DNA of 64,000 bases from Urechidicola vernalis (GTDB taxonomy: Bacteria > Bacteroidota > Bacteroidia > Flavobacteriales > Flavobacteriaceae), in the NCBI RefSeq assembly GCF_031846385.1, contig NZ_JAVRHV010000002.1, forward strand, positions 62,001-126,000, written 5' to 3'. The notes beneath the pieces were generated by a model. That model saw nothing but the letters and a program-made list of their open reading frames with translations. It was not told the DNA's origin and searched no databases. Of the stretch, positions 1 to 8,824 are shown piece by piece; within the stretch, counting starts at the first letter, position 1, and every line of letters starts with the position of its first letter. The position numbers and the translations under genes are program-made.

Positions 1-1
1 T

Positions 2-220
2 CATCATAATCCTATGAGTGATTTTGATCCTGGAAATATCAAAAAGCAAACACATACGATTGACATTAAACCAAAAGATGCAGTTTATTTACATATAGAT
101 CATGCGCAAGTTGGTGTAGGTGGTGATGATAGTTGGAGTAGAAATGGATTAGCCGATCCACAATATAGAATTGACCCAAACAACTGTGAATTTAGTTTCT
201 CAATTAACCTAATAAAGTAA
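2..220 (+). CDS. beta-galactosidase, C-terminal end (5' truncated by window)
   Basis: The reading frame is open from the window edge to the TAA, so this is the tail of a longer gene. The residues near the end include GVGGDDSW, typical of the C-terminal (small chain) domain of glycoside hydrolase family 2 beta-galactosidases, where this loop lies close to the sugar-binding site. Only about 72 residues are visible, so catalytic residues cannot be checked. The sulfatase gene starts 7 bases after the stop, which suggests one operon for degrading a sulfated galactose-containing glycan. That substrate is an inference from the pairing. Confidence 0.8.
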   Translation, partial: HHNPMSDFDPGNIKKQTHTIDIKPKDAVYLHIDHAQVGVGGDDSWSRNGLADPQYRIDPNNCEFSFSINLIK

Positions 221-227
221 TTTATAG

Positions 228-1625
228 ATGAGGTCCTTAAAGTTTTTAATCGTCATTTTTCTTGCAGTTAATTTTGCAAATTGTCAAGCACAAAAACAAC
301 CAAACATCATCTTAATAGTTGCAGATGATTTAGGATGGGGTGATGTGGGCTTTAACGGACAGGACAAAATCAAAACACCAAATATAGATTTACTTGCAAA
401 GCAAGGAATGGTGTTTAACAACTTTTATGCTGGCTCTACGGTTTGTGGCCCCTCAAGAGCCAGTTTAATGACTGGTATGCACATGGGGCATAGTACCGTA
501 AGAGGAAACCCTAGATGGACTGCTACGGGTAAACCGGTAGACATTACTAAAGAGGATGTAACCATCGCCGAAGAATTGAAAAAGGCAGGGTACCAAACCG
601 CCATGATTGGAAAATGGGGCTTAGCAGAAAATTTAGAAGAAGGAAGACCAAATGAGCAAGGGTTTGATTATTTCTATGGATTTAATAAACATAGACCAGC
701 GCATCATTATTATCCAGATTCTATTTATGAAAACAATAAGAAATTAGTTATTGACGGAAACAATTGGAAAAAAAAGGAGAAGCATTATATCCAAGACATG
801 TTTACTGATAAAGCCAAAAACTATTTACGTAAGCAAAATGACAAACCGTTTTTCTTGTATTTAGCCTATACTACTCCCCATTATGAGTTAACGGTACCAG
901 AAGAATCAAAAAAAGCATACAGAGCATTAGATTGGCCATTAAGAGAAATGAAACCAAGACATTATCTACACGATAAAAATGGTCATGTTACTTATGCTGC
1001 CATGGTTAGCAGAATGGATCAACAAATTGGAGAATTAATGAGTCAATTAAAAGAGCAAGGACTCGAAGAAAACACTATTGTAATATTTACCAGTGACAAC
1101 GGTCATGAATATGACAATGTAAAAAATGAATTCTTTAATAGCAATGGCCCTTACAAAGGTCGAAAAAGAGATCTATACGAAGGCGGGGTAAAATTACCAT
1201 TTGTTGTAAAATGGCCAAAGAAAATTAAACCAAATACTTATTCAAATCATATTAGTGCGTATTGGGATTTACTCCCAACATTCTGTGATGTTGCAGCAAT
1301 GAATCCTACAGCAAATATAGATGGTATATCGATGTTAAATAGTTTTAAAGGGAAAGATAAAAAGCAACTTATACACGATTACTTATATTGGGAATTTAAT
1401 GAAGGTAGAGGGCCGATTCAGGCCATTAGAAAAGGTAAATGGAAATTGGTGAAACGTTATCAAAAAGACTTTGAATTGTATAATTTAGACGAAGATGAAG
1501 GGGAAACAAAAAATTTGGCTTCTGAAAACTCAAAAATATTAGACGATTTAAAAACTAAACTCGTTGATGCTAGAACCGAAAATGAAAACTTTCCTTTGAT
1601 AAAATTAAATCCCAATAAAAAGTAA
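228..1625 (+). CDS. secreted FGly sulfatase
   Basis: A 465-residue sulfatase. The N-terminus is a signal peptide with a possible but weak lipobox (FANC, C19). The metal-binding DD is at 33-34. The signature C73-G-P-S-R carries the cysteine that must be converted to formylglycine, followed by SLMTG. A second conserved metal block (TSDNGHE) lies near residue 290. Family members hydrolyse sulfate esters, mostly of algal or host glycans in the periplasm or outside the cell. It follows a beta-galactosidase end by 7 bases, so it probably belongs to a polysaccharide-utilisation operon. The exact sugar cannot be read from sequence. Confidence 0.9.
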   Translation: MRSLKFLIVIFLAVNFANCQAQKQPNIILIVADDLGWGDVGFNGQDKIKTPNIDLLAKQGMVFNNFYAGSTVCGPSRASLMTGMHMGHSTVRGNPRWTATGKPVDITKEDVTIAEELKKAGYQTAMIGKWGLAENLEEGRPNEQGFDYFYGFNKHRPAHHYYPDSIYENNKKLVIDGNNWKKKEKHYIQDMFTDKAKNYLRKQNDKPFFLYLAYTTPHYELTVPEESKKAYRALDWPLREMKPRHYLHDKNGHVTYAAMVSRMDQQIGELMSQLKEQGLEENTIVIFTSDNGHEYDNVKNEFFNSNGPYKGRKRDLYEGGVKLPFVVKWPKKIKPNTYSNHISAYWDLLPTFCDVAAMNPTANIDGISMLNSFKGKDKKQLIHDYLYWEFNEGRGPIQAIRKGKWKLVKRYQKDFELYNLDEDEGETKNLASENSKILDDLKTKLVDARTENENFPLIKLNPNKK

Positions 1626-1716
1626 AGTTTTAGATTTTAGCGACTTCAAAAATAATTAGACTATCAGTTTTTCATTTAATTTGTATTTTAGTGCAAGCAA
1701 CTAGAACCATTCTATT

Positions 1717-2430
1717 ATGAAAAATATAATCTTAATCTTCATATTTCTTTTCACAACATTTAGTGCAATAAGTCAAAGTCCTGTGGGCGCCTGGGAGCGA
1801 ACCTATACTGATAATGAAGGAAAAGAATTACGAATGACTGTCATTTTTACCGACAAATATCAAGTTGCAACTTGGTATGATGCCAAAACGGGTGCTTTCG
1901 TAATGACCAACGGAGGTACATGGAGTTTAGACGGAAAGACCATGACAGAGAAGGTTGAATTTGATTCGAATGACTCTGAAAATGTAGGTAATGAAGTTTC
2001 GTTTGAGGTTGAATTAACCAAAAAATCATTGCAGATAACGGGAACAGATAATATTCTAAAACGCCTAGATAATGGAAAACCTGGAGCACTGCAAGGGGCT
2101 TGGCTAATGTCTGGAAGAAAACGTGATGGTGAAATGCAATCTAGAAATACAGATAGACCACGTAAAACCATGAAAATTCTTTCTGGCACTCAATTTCAGT
2201 GGATTGCATATAATACAGAAACCAAGCAATTTATGGGAACAGGTGGAGGAAAATACACCACCGTTAACGGAAAATACACTGAAAATATTGAGTTCTTCTC
2301 AAGAGATGATAGTCGCGTAGGTGCAAACCTAGAGTTCAATTATGAGTTAAAGGACGGTGCTTGGCACCATTCTGGATTTTCTAGTAAAGGAGCCCCTTTA
2401 TACGAAGTTTGGAGTACTCGAACGAAATAG
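1717..2430 (+). CDS. secreted two-repeat beta-rich protein (lipocalin-like / DUF4488-type)
   Basis: 237 residues with a signal peptide ending near ISQ (about residue 20). The mature part contains two copies of one ~105-residue unit: SPVGAWERTY... and ALQGAWLMSG..., each followed by a FT/MK-I-L stretch, a GG(T/K)W/Y turn and a (V/I)EF(D/F)S motif. The second unit ends in YEVWSTR. This looks like a duplicated small beta-barrel domain of the kind found in secreted Bacteroidota proteins. No catalytic residues are evident and the function is unknown. It lies 91 bp after the sulfatase on the same strand and may be a separate transcript. Confidence 0.65.
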   Translation: MKNIILIFIFLFTTFSAISQSPVGAWERTYTDNEGKELRMTVIFTDKYQVATWYDAKTGAFVMTNGGTWSLDGKTMTEKVEFDSNDSENVGNEVSFEVELTKKSLQITGTDNILKRLDNGKPGALQGAWLMSGRKRDGEMQSRNTDRPRKTMKILSGTQFQWIAYNTETKQFMGTGGGKYTTVNGKYTENIEFFSRDDSRVGANLEFNYELKDGAWHHSGFSSKGAPLYEVWSTRTK

Positions 2431-2443
2431 ATAAAAAGCGTAA

Positions 2444-2953
2444 TTATTCTTGATAAGCTCCTGAAGAGTATGTCAATTCATAACTGTGTGAATATATCTC
2501 AAAAACAACTCCAAATGGATCTTCTACATATACCATTTTGTAAGGTTTTTCACCTGGATAATATTCTCTAATTGGCATTCGCTGTTTACCGCCATACGCC
2601 ACAATTTTTTCTGTTAAACCTTCAATATCTGGGTCTTGAACGCAAAAATGAAAAAGACCTGAATTAAAAGGATTAAATTCGGGTTTCGTGTTTATTGATT
2701 GAGGGAAAGAAAACAACTCTATACCAATGCCATCCGAAGTAGACATATGCGCAATTTCAAATGTTTCCCAATCTTCACCAAAAACATCTATACACATAAC
2801 ACCTATAGCAGTATCACTTTCTTTTTGAACTTTAGAAGGAGGCATAATTACATACCACCCCATTACCTCTTCATAAAATTGAACCGCTTTTGTAATGTTA
2901 GGTACGGTAATACCAATATGAGAAAACCTTCTCGGATAAGAATTTTTAGACAT
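2444..2953 (-). CDS. VOC (glyoxalase/dioxygenase) family protein
   Basis: 169 residues with the vicinal-oxygen-chelate pattern. An N-terminal FSHIGITVPNITKAVQFYEEVMGW unit supplies a metal-ligand His, and a second half contains FHFCVQDPDIEGL and ends in VEDPFGVVFEIYSHS with a Glu that is usually the last metal ligand. Cytosolic with no signal peptide. Family members act as lyases, dioxygenases or isomerases and the substrate cannot be assigned. It converges on the preceding gene with only 13 bp between stops. Confidence 0.8.
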   Translation of the reverse strand: MSKNSYPRRFSHIGITVPNITKAVQFYEEVMGWYVIMPPSKVQKESDTAIGVMCIDVFGEDWETFEIAHMSTSDGIGIELFSFPQSINTKPEFNPFNSGLFHFCVQDPDIEGLTEKIVAYGGKQRMPIREYYPGEKPYKMVYVEDPFGVVFEIYSHSYELTYSSGAYQE

Positions 2954-3035
2954 AGCAATTGTTTTTTTAGTTGAGTGAAAGATACAAAATCCTGTTTTAA
3001 AATTTATCCATATTATATGCCCTGATTTCTTTCAT

Positions 3036-3671
3036 TTATTTAAGAATATACGCTTGTTCTATATAATCTAACTTTGGGTATTTGTCTTTTAAAAATGTAT
3101 TCCCTTTTGATTGTATTACTCCTTGTTCTTTACCAGGAGCTTCACCATATCCCGAATAAAATTTGCGAACAACCCCTTCTCCTTCTACAACTTTTGCAAT
3201 CACAGGAAAACCTTTAACTCCGGACCATTGCAAGGTATCTAAACGCTTATTATCTTTTAAATTTATATATAATTGCGTACTTCTTGTTTCTACCCCACCT
3301 CTAGCAAAGGCTATGGTCATGGATTCATTTGACTGCTTCACCGGTTCATCCGGAATTTTATATTCAGCCCACATTTCATTGTAAAGCGAATCGTTATAAA
3401 TACCAAATTGCGCAACAAAATCTGGTACTACCCTATAAATAGCAATGTTCTTATAATAATCCCTTCTAATTAATTGATATAATCGATCTACCGCCTTTGG
3501 CGATAAAGATCTTGTGGCTTCGATATCGAAATTACCTTGGGTTGTTTCAAAACGTGCTTTAAAAGTTTCTGGTGCCTGTTCTTTAGTCCATCGCTCTCTA
3601 AATTGATAAGCACTACATGAGGCTAATACTACTCCTATTAAAAGCGTTACCACTAAAATTCTTTTATTCAT
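3036..3671 (-). CDS. lipoprotein peptidyl-prolyl isomerase, cyclophilin type
   Basis: 211 residues, beginning with a lipoprotein signal (VLASCS, Cys about residue 19). The body follows the cyclophilin fold order: FETTQGNFDIEAT, SPKAVDRLYQLIRRDYYKNIAIYRVVPDFVAQFG, then MTIAFARGG and an FPVIAKVVEGEGVV stretch. This suggests a periplasm-facing folding catalyst. The usual active-site Arg and Phe positions appear partly kept (YRVVPDFVAQFG). The gene overlaps the upstream hydroxylase by 8 bases, so the two are cotranscribed. Confidence 0.8.
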   Translation of the reverse strand: MNKRILVVTLLIGVVLASCSAYQFRERWTKEQAPETFKARFETTQGNFDIEATRSLSPKAVDRLYQLIRRDYYKNIAIYRVVPDFVAQFGIYNDSLYNEMWAEYKIPDEPVKQSNESMTIAFARGGVETRSTQLYINLKDNKRLDTLQWSGVKGFPVIAKVVEGEGVVRKFYSGYGEAPGKEQGVIQSKGNTFLKDKYPKLDYIEQAYILK

Positions 3672-4578
3672 TTTTATGATTTTGGGTTTGGTTTGATTTC
3701 CATTCTTTTAATAAATCTTCTGATAAAACACCGGTTCCGTCATGTTTCCAGCCTGGTGGTTTGCTAAAATATTTAAATCGATTTAAAAGAGTTGTTTTTG
3801 AAGCAATGGCATCTTTTAATAAGGTTCCCCATTCTTTAAATGCAATTAAAATTGGATTGTATGTATTTATGTTTGTTGTTAAGCCATAAATTACTTTTTC
3901 TTCTTTTAATTCAGGCTGAAAAGTACCAAACATTTTATCCCAAATAATAAATATACCGGCATGGTTTTTATCTAAATACAAGGGATTACTTCCATGATGA
4001 ACTCTATGATGTGAAGGTGTGTTAAATATGCCTTCAAACCAACGTGGCATTTTATCAATCAACTCCGTATGAATCCAATATTGATACAATAAACTAATTC
4101 CCATTTGGAATAAAATCATTGCAGGATGAAATCCGATGAAGGCTAACCATAAAAAGAAAACGAAAGTGAAGAACCCTCCGGTCCAAGTTTGTCTTAAAGC
4201 AGTACTTAAATTGTATTCTTGTGAAGAATGATGTACTACATGCGATGCCCAAAAGAAACGACTCCTATGCCCCATCCTATGCGACCAATAATAAGAAAAA
4301 TCATCTGCAAAGAGAATCAACAAAAAAGACCACCATGTAACCGGAATCGTAAATAATCTAAAATTTTCATACACAAACATTAACGTAAAAAGCACTAATA
4401 ATTTACTTATAAAGCCAATAGCAACATTACCAAGCCCCATAGCAATAGAAGTAACAGCGTCCTTTACTTTGTATTTTTTAGGCTGATGTTTAGCAATGAT
4501 CAAACCTTCAATAACAACTGTTAATGCAAAGAATGGAATAGCATATAATATGATGTTTGGAAAATGGGGTGAATCCAT
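3664..4578 (-). CDS. membrane fatty acid hydroxylase / sterol desaturase family protein
   Basis: 304 residues with several hydrophobic segments and the histidine boxes of the diiron membrane hydroxylase family: HRMGH, then HVVHHS, then HHRVHH with a later NHAG. These clusters hold the iron pair that hydroxylates or desaturates a lipid chain. The substrate is unknown; related flavobacterial proteins are often near carotenoid or lipid genes, but no such genes are here. The gene overlaps the cyclophilin lipoprotein gene by 8 bases at its 3' end. Confidence 0.85.
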   Translation of the reverse strand: MDSPHFPNIILYAIPFFALTVVIEGLIIAKHQPKKYKVKDAVTSIAMGLGNVAIGFISKLLVLFTLMFVYENFRLFTIPVTWWSFLLILFADDFSYYWSHRMGHRSRFFWASHVVHHSSQEYNLSTALRQTWTGGFFTFVFFLWLAFIGFHPAMILFQMGISLLYQYWIHTELIDKMPRWFEGIFNTPSHHRVHHGSNPLYLDKNHAGIFIIWDKMFGTFQPELKEEKVIYGLTTNINTYNPILIAFKEWGTLLKDAIASKTTLLNRFKYFSKPPGWKHDGTGVLSEDLLKEWKSNQTQNHKNE

Positions 4579-4600
4579 CTACTTTTTGTTTTTAAAAATA

Positions 4601-5062
4601 CTAAATATAATAACCTGTTGTATGATGAATTTCTTTTAACACGAAATAACTTTCAAGTATTCCAATATTCTCAATTTTTGACAATTTAGAACGAACAAAA
4701 TCGTGATACAATTCCAATCCTTCTAAATTTATCTTTAAAAAAAAATCTACTTTACCTGCCATATGATAACACTCCTGCACTTCGCCAAGGGCCTTTATTT
4801 GCCTTTCAAATTTATCAATAAATCCTTCGTTATGGTAACGCAATGTAACCATACAAATAGCAGTAATAGGTTTGTTTATTTTCTTTTTGTCTAACAGCGC
4901 AACGTACTTTTTAATATATCCCTTCTTCTCTAATTTTTTTATGCGCTCGTGTACAGGAGATGCAGAGAGACTTATCAAATCGGCTATTTCTTTGGTGGTT
5001 TTTTTCGAGTCGTTCTGTAAAATCCTCAAAATTCTTAAATCAATGTCATCTAATACTTCCAT
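4601..5062 (-). CDS. Lrp/AsnC family transcriptional regulator
   Basis: 153 residues: an N-terminal winged helix (DDIDLRILRILQNDSKKTTKEIADLISLSASPVHERIKKLEKKGYI) and a C-terminal amino-acid-binding RAM domain (VQECYHMAGKVDFFLKI). It is divergent from the threonine dehydrogenase/Kbl pair across about 170 bp. As Lrp-type regulators commonly sense amino acids and control adjacent catabolic genes, control of threonine breakdown is a reasonable inference, but no binding site was proved. Confidence 0.88.
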   Translation of the reverse strand: MEVLDDIDLRILRILQNDSKKTTKEIADLISLSASPVHERIKKLEKKGYIKKYVALLDKKKINKPITAICMVTLRYHNEGFIDKFERQIKALGEVQECYHMAGKVDFFLKINLEGLELYHDFVRSKLSKIENIGILESYFVLKEIHHTTGYYI

Positions 5063-5232
5063 AAGGCAGTTAAAATTTCTTTAAAATGAAATATTTTCAA
5101 AGAGTAAAAGTAGTTAAAACTTTAAAATAATATTTTAAAAGGATAAAATACTTTAATTACCCTATTTAACAGTTTATATGGTTGTGCTAGTTGAATCAGT
5201 CGTAAATTTATACTTTCAAATCACTTATTACT

Positions 5233-6189
5233 ATGTCGTCTGAAACCGTTTTAATAATTGGAGCAAAAGGACAAATTGGCTCTGTGCTCACAAAGGAATT
5301 ACAACTTAAATTTGGAATAGAAAATGTCGTCGCTTCTGACTTAAGAGAAGACACAGAATTCATCGGTCATTTTGAAGTTATTGATGCCACCGATTTCGAT
5401 AGAATTGAAGCCGTTGTTAAACAATATGGAATTACTCAAATTTATCATTTGGCTGCCATATTATCAGCAAAAGGAGAAGAAAACCCACTGCTTACCTGGG
5501 AAATAAACATGAAAACGATGTTTAACGTTTTTGAGGTTGCTAGGAAAAACAGTGTTCAAAAAGTATTTTATCCAAGTTCTATTGCTGTATTTGGTGATGC
5601 AGCACCACCAGATGCTACACCGCAATCAACCTATTTAAACCCATCAACCGTTTACGGAATTAGCAAATCGGCCGGAGAGAATTGGTCAGAGTATTATTTC
5701 AATCGTTATGGGTTGGACATTCGCTCAATTCGTTATCCTGGAATTATCGGCTATCAATCATTACCTGGTGGAGGAACAACGGATTACGCTGTAGATATTT
5801 ATCATAAAGCGGTAAATGAAGAAGATTTTTCATGCTTCTTAGATAAAGATTCTATGTTGCCTATGATTTTTATGAATGATGCCATAAGAGCAACCATAGA
5901 ATTAATGGATGCTCCAAAAGAAAGTATAAAAACAAGATCGTCATATAACTTAGCCGGAATGAGTTTTGCACCCGAAGAAATTGCAAATGCTATTCAAAAA
6001 ATACTTCCTAACTTTAAGATTTCATATGCGCCAGATTTCCGTCAAGAAATTGCGGCTAATTGGCCAAGAAGCATTGATGATTCTGATGCAAGAATAGATT
6101 GGGGTTGGAAACCACAATACGACTTAGATGGTATGACAAAAGTGATGCTAGAAAAACTGAAAGAACAATATTCAACATTAAACTACTAA
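5233..6189 (+). CDS. tdh: L-threonine 3-dehydrogenase, SDR/epimerase type
   Basis: 318 residues with an N-terminal Rossmann motif (IIGAKGQIG), an SDR catalytic pair in STVYGISKSAGE (Tyr and Lys) and the RYPGIIGYQSLPGGGTTDYAVDIYH block seen in the short-chain threonine dehydrogenases of Bacteroidota. It should oxidise L-threonine to 2-amino-3-ketobutyrate with NAD+. Assignment over a generic NAD-dependent epimerase rests on the next gene, kbl, 12 bp downstream, which uses that product. Cytosolic. Confidence 0.87.
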   Translation: MSSETVLIIGAKGQIGSVLTKELQLKFGIENVVASDLREDTEFIGHFEVIDATDFDRIEAVVKQYGITQIYHLAAILSAKGEENPLLTWEINMKTMFNVFEVARKNSVQKVFYPSSIAVFGDAAPPDATPQSTYLNPSTVYGISKSAGENWSEYYFNRYGLDIRSIRYPGIIGYQSLPGGGTTDYAVDIYHKAVNEEDFSCFLDKDSMLPMIFMNDAIRATIELMDAPKESIKTRSSYNLAGMSFAPEEIANAIQKILPNFKISYAPDFRQEIAANWPRSIDDSDARIDWGWKPQYDLDGMTKVMLEKLKEQYSTLNY

Positions 6190-6201
6190 AAATACATTAA
6201 C

Positions 6202-7395
6202 ATGTACGGAGCTATAAAAGAACATTTACAAAAAGAACTTCAAGGCATAGAAGATGCTGGTTTATATAAAAAAGAGCGTATTATAACGACTTCTCAAGAT
6301 GCCGTTATAAAAGTTTCTACCGGAGAAGAGGTTATTAATTTTTGTGCAAACAACTATTTAGGGCTATCTAATAACAAAGAAGTTATTCAAGCCGCCAAAG
6401 ACACTTTAGACACACATGGTTTTGGAATGTCTTCTGTTCGATTTATTTGTGGTACACAAGACATCCATAAGCAATTAGAAGAAAAAGTTGCTGAGTTTTT
6501 CCATTGTGAAGATACGATTCTTTATGCGGCCGCTTTTGATGCAAACGGAGGTGTATTTGAGCCATTGCTAACCAAAGAAGATGCGATTATTTCAGATTCT
6601 TTAAATCATGCTTCTATTATTGACGGTGTTCGCTTGTGCAAAGCAGCACGCTACCGTTATGCAAATAATGATATGGAGGCCTTAGAAGCACAATTAATCG
6701 AAGCCAATAAACAACATCACCGATTTAAAATTATTGTTACGGATGGCGTGTTTTCGATGGATGGTATTGTAGCACAATTAGATAAAATTTGTGACTTGGC
6801 CGATAAGTATGATGCCTTAGTAATGGTTGATGAATGCCATGCTTCTGGGTTTATTGGAAAAACCGGAAGAGGAACCATTGAGTTGAAAAACGTACTAGGT
6901 CGTATTGATATTATTACCGGAACTTTTGGAAAAGCCTTAGGTGGCGCCATGGGCGGATTTACAACTGGTAAAAAAGAAATAATTGATATGCTACGCCAGC
7001 GCTCTAGACCTTATTTATTTTCAAATTCTTTAGCCCCTGCCATTGTTGGTGCTAGTTTAAAGGTTTTTGAAATGTTAGAAAGAGACACTTCATTACGTGA
7101 CAAATTAGAAGAAAACACCAATTACTTTAGAAGTAACATGGAAGCCGCAGGATTTGATTTAGTTGGTGCAGATGCTGCTATTGTTCCGGTAATGTTGTAT
7201 GACGCTAAGTTATCCCAAACGATGGCGAATAAATTGTTAGATGAAGGTATTTATGTAATCGGGTTTTTCTTTCCGGTAGTGCCAAGAGAACAAGCGAGAA
7301 TTCGTGTGCAATTATCTGCTGCACATACAAAAGAACATTTAGATAAAGCCATTGCAGCCTTTACAAAAGTAGGTAAAGAATTAGGCGTTATTTAG
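6202..7395 (+). CDS. kbl: glycine C-acetyltransferase (2-amino-3-ketobutyrate CoA ligase)
   Basis: 397 residues, the standard length. It is an alpha-oxoamine synthase with NFCANNYLGLS near the N-terminus, DECHASG for cofactor contact, and TFGKALGGAMGGF containing the Lys that forms the PLP aldimine. The C-terminal part (PVVPREQARIRVQLSAAHT) is typical. It cleaves 2-amino-3-ketobutyrate with CoA to glycine and acetyl-CoA, completing threonine catabolism begun by the upstream dehydrogenase. The intergenic gap of 12 bp supports one transcript. Confidence 0.93.
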   Translation: MYGAIKEHLQKELQGIEDAGLYKKERIITTSQDAVIKVSTGEEVINFCANNYLGLSNNKEVIQAAKDTLDTHGFGMSSVRFICGTQDIHKQLEEKVAEFFHCEDTILYAAAFDANGGVFEPLLTKEDAIISDSLNHASIIDGVRLCKAARYRYANNDMEALEAQLIEANKQHHRFKIIVTDGVFSMDGIVAQLDKICDLADKYDALVMVDECHASGFIGKTGRGTIELKNVLGRIDIITGTFGKALGGAMGGFTTGKKEIIDMLRQRSRPYLFSNSLAPAIVGASLKVFEMLERDTSLRDKLEENTNYFRSNMEAAGFDLVGADAAIVPVMLYDAKLSQTMANKLLDEGIYVIGFFFPVVPREQARIRVQLSAAHTKEHLDKAIAAFTKVGKELGVI

Positions 7396-7480
7396 GTTGT
7401 AATCCTGAGCTTGTAGAAGAATCTCTCGTCGTAAGGTAAGGGACTGAGCGCACTTGCAGACAACGTTATAAATATTACAC

Positions 7481-8512
7481 TTAAAACAACTTCATTTGGG
7501 CATCGCCCAAAGATTTATCGAACAAATCATAATTTAGCGGAGGCATGCACACCTCCGCTAAATATTTTTTCTTGGCCAATCTAAATTGCAAGGCTACCTG
7601 TTCTGCTATTTTACCCTCCCCTTTCATTCTAACTCCAAATCTAGAATCGTTTAAAGATCCACCATGTACTTCTTTAATTTGATTGATAATTTTTGAAGCC
7701 CTATCTGGTAAGGTTTTTTGCACCCAATCTGTAAACACCTCGCCAATGGTACCATTTAATCGCACCATGGTATAGGCTACTGATTTTGCACCTAGTGTGC
7801 TCACCGTTTCCACCATATTAAATACTTCATGATTATTTAAACCAGGAATTATTGGTGCCATCATTACATTAACCGGAATCCCGTTTTTAGACAACGTTTC
7901 CAACGTTTTTAATCGTTGTTTTATACTCGATGTTCTCGGTTCTAATAGTCGTCTAGTATCTTCAGATAGTGATGTGATTGATATGGCCACGTGTACCAAA
8001 TTTAAGGCAGCCATTTTTTTCAAAATATCCAAGTCGCGCAAGACCAAACTATTTTTTGTAATGATGCTTACCGGGTGCTTATATTTTAACAATACCTGTA
8101 ACATAGACCGCGTGATTTCTAATTTCCGTTCTATGGGTTGATAGCAATCTGTATTGCCTGAAAACATAATGTTTTCTGCTTTCCAATTTCTGCTTGTTAT
8201 TTTCTTTTCTAATAATTCGGCAGAATTTTGTTTGAATAATATTTTCTTTTCAAAATCTAAGCCCGCATCATAGCCATAATATTCGTGCGAATTCCTTGCA
8301 TAACAATAAATACATCCATGCTCACAACCCTGATATGGATTCATAGAGTATGCCATGCCAATATCTGTACTCGTTACTTTATTCAGAATCGATTTTGGAA
8401 ATATTTCTATGTATTGTGTTCTATTACTCTGGGCAGGCTCACCTTCTATATGTGCATAGTTTAAATACTCATCTTCTACCACATGGCTATGCTGTAAAAA
8501 GCGGTTTTGCAC
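7481..8512 (-). CDS. PA0069-family radical SAM protein (true start probably upstream)
   Basis: A radical SAM enzyme with the cluster motif CEHGCIYCYARN (Cx3Cx2C) and a TIM-barrel pattern resembling spore photoproduct lyase relatives. The GTG at 8512 is the first usable canonical start, but the frame stays open for another 16 codons and encodes IKGRGAQKQ just before it, which matches the conserved N-terminus of this family. Only ATA (8539) or ATC (8557) could serve there; a TAG lies at 8561-8563. The real start is therefore uncertain. The function of the family is not established. Confidence 0.8.
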   Translation of the reverse strand: MQNRFLQHSHVVEDEYLNYAHIEGEPAQSNRTQYIEIFPKSILNKVTSTDIGMAYSMNPYQGCEHGCIYCYARNSHEYYGYDAGLDFEKKILFKQNSAELLEKKITSRNWKAENIMFSGNTDCYQPIERKLEITRSMLQVLLKYKHPVSIITKNSLVLRDLDILKKMAALNLVHVAISITSLSEDTRRLLEPRTSSIKQRLKTLETLSKNGIPVNVMMAPIIPGLNNHEVFNMVETVSTLGAKSVAYTMVRLNGTIGEVFTDWVQKTLPDRASKIINQIKEVHGGSLNDSRFGVRMKGEGKIAEQVALQFRLAKKKYLAEVCMPPLNYDLFDKSLGDAQMKLF

Positions 8513-8824
8513 CTGTTTTTGTGCACCGCGGCCTTTTATAAAATCTTGCTTTTTGATGCACTAAAATTACAAGAGAACAGCTTGATAAACTAAAATTGTG
8601 AATAAGTATATTCAATTTTTATACTCATTCAATTTGTAAGAAAAAAAGGCTAACTTAGCTCAACAACTTATTTAATCAATAAAAATTGACCATATCAAAA
8701 ACGTTTGCCTCCATTTAAAAAAATGAAATGATCCATTTTTATAGAAGAATTAGGCAAAATTGTTAATTTGAAAAAGGCTTAACAAACATTGATCTCACGT
8801 CATTTGAAAGATTTAACTGAAAAA

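Noticed and set aside
7396..7480. Possible small gene between kbl and the radical SAM gene
   Set aside because: The stretch contains a fragment of the dispersed palindrome (cctgagcttgtagaagaatct) and no start-stop frame worth reporting.
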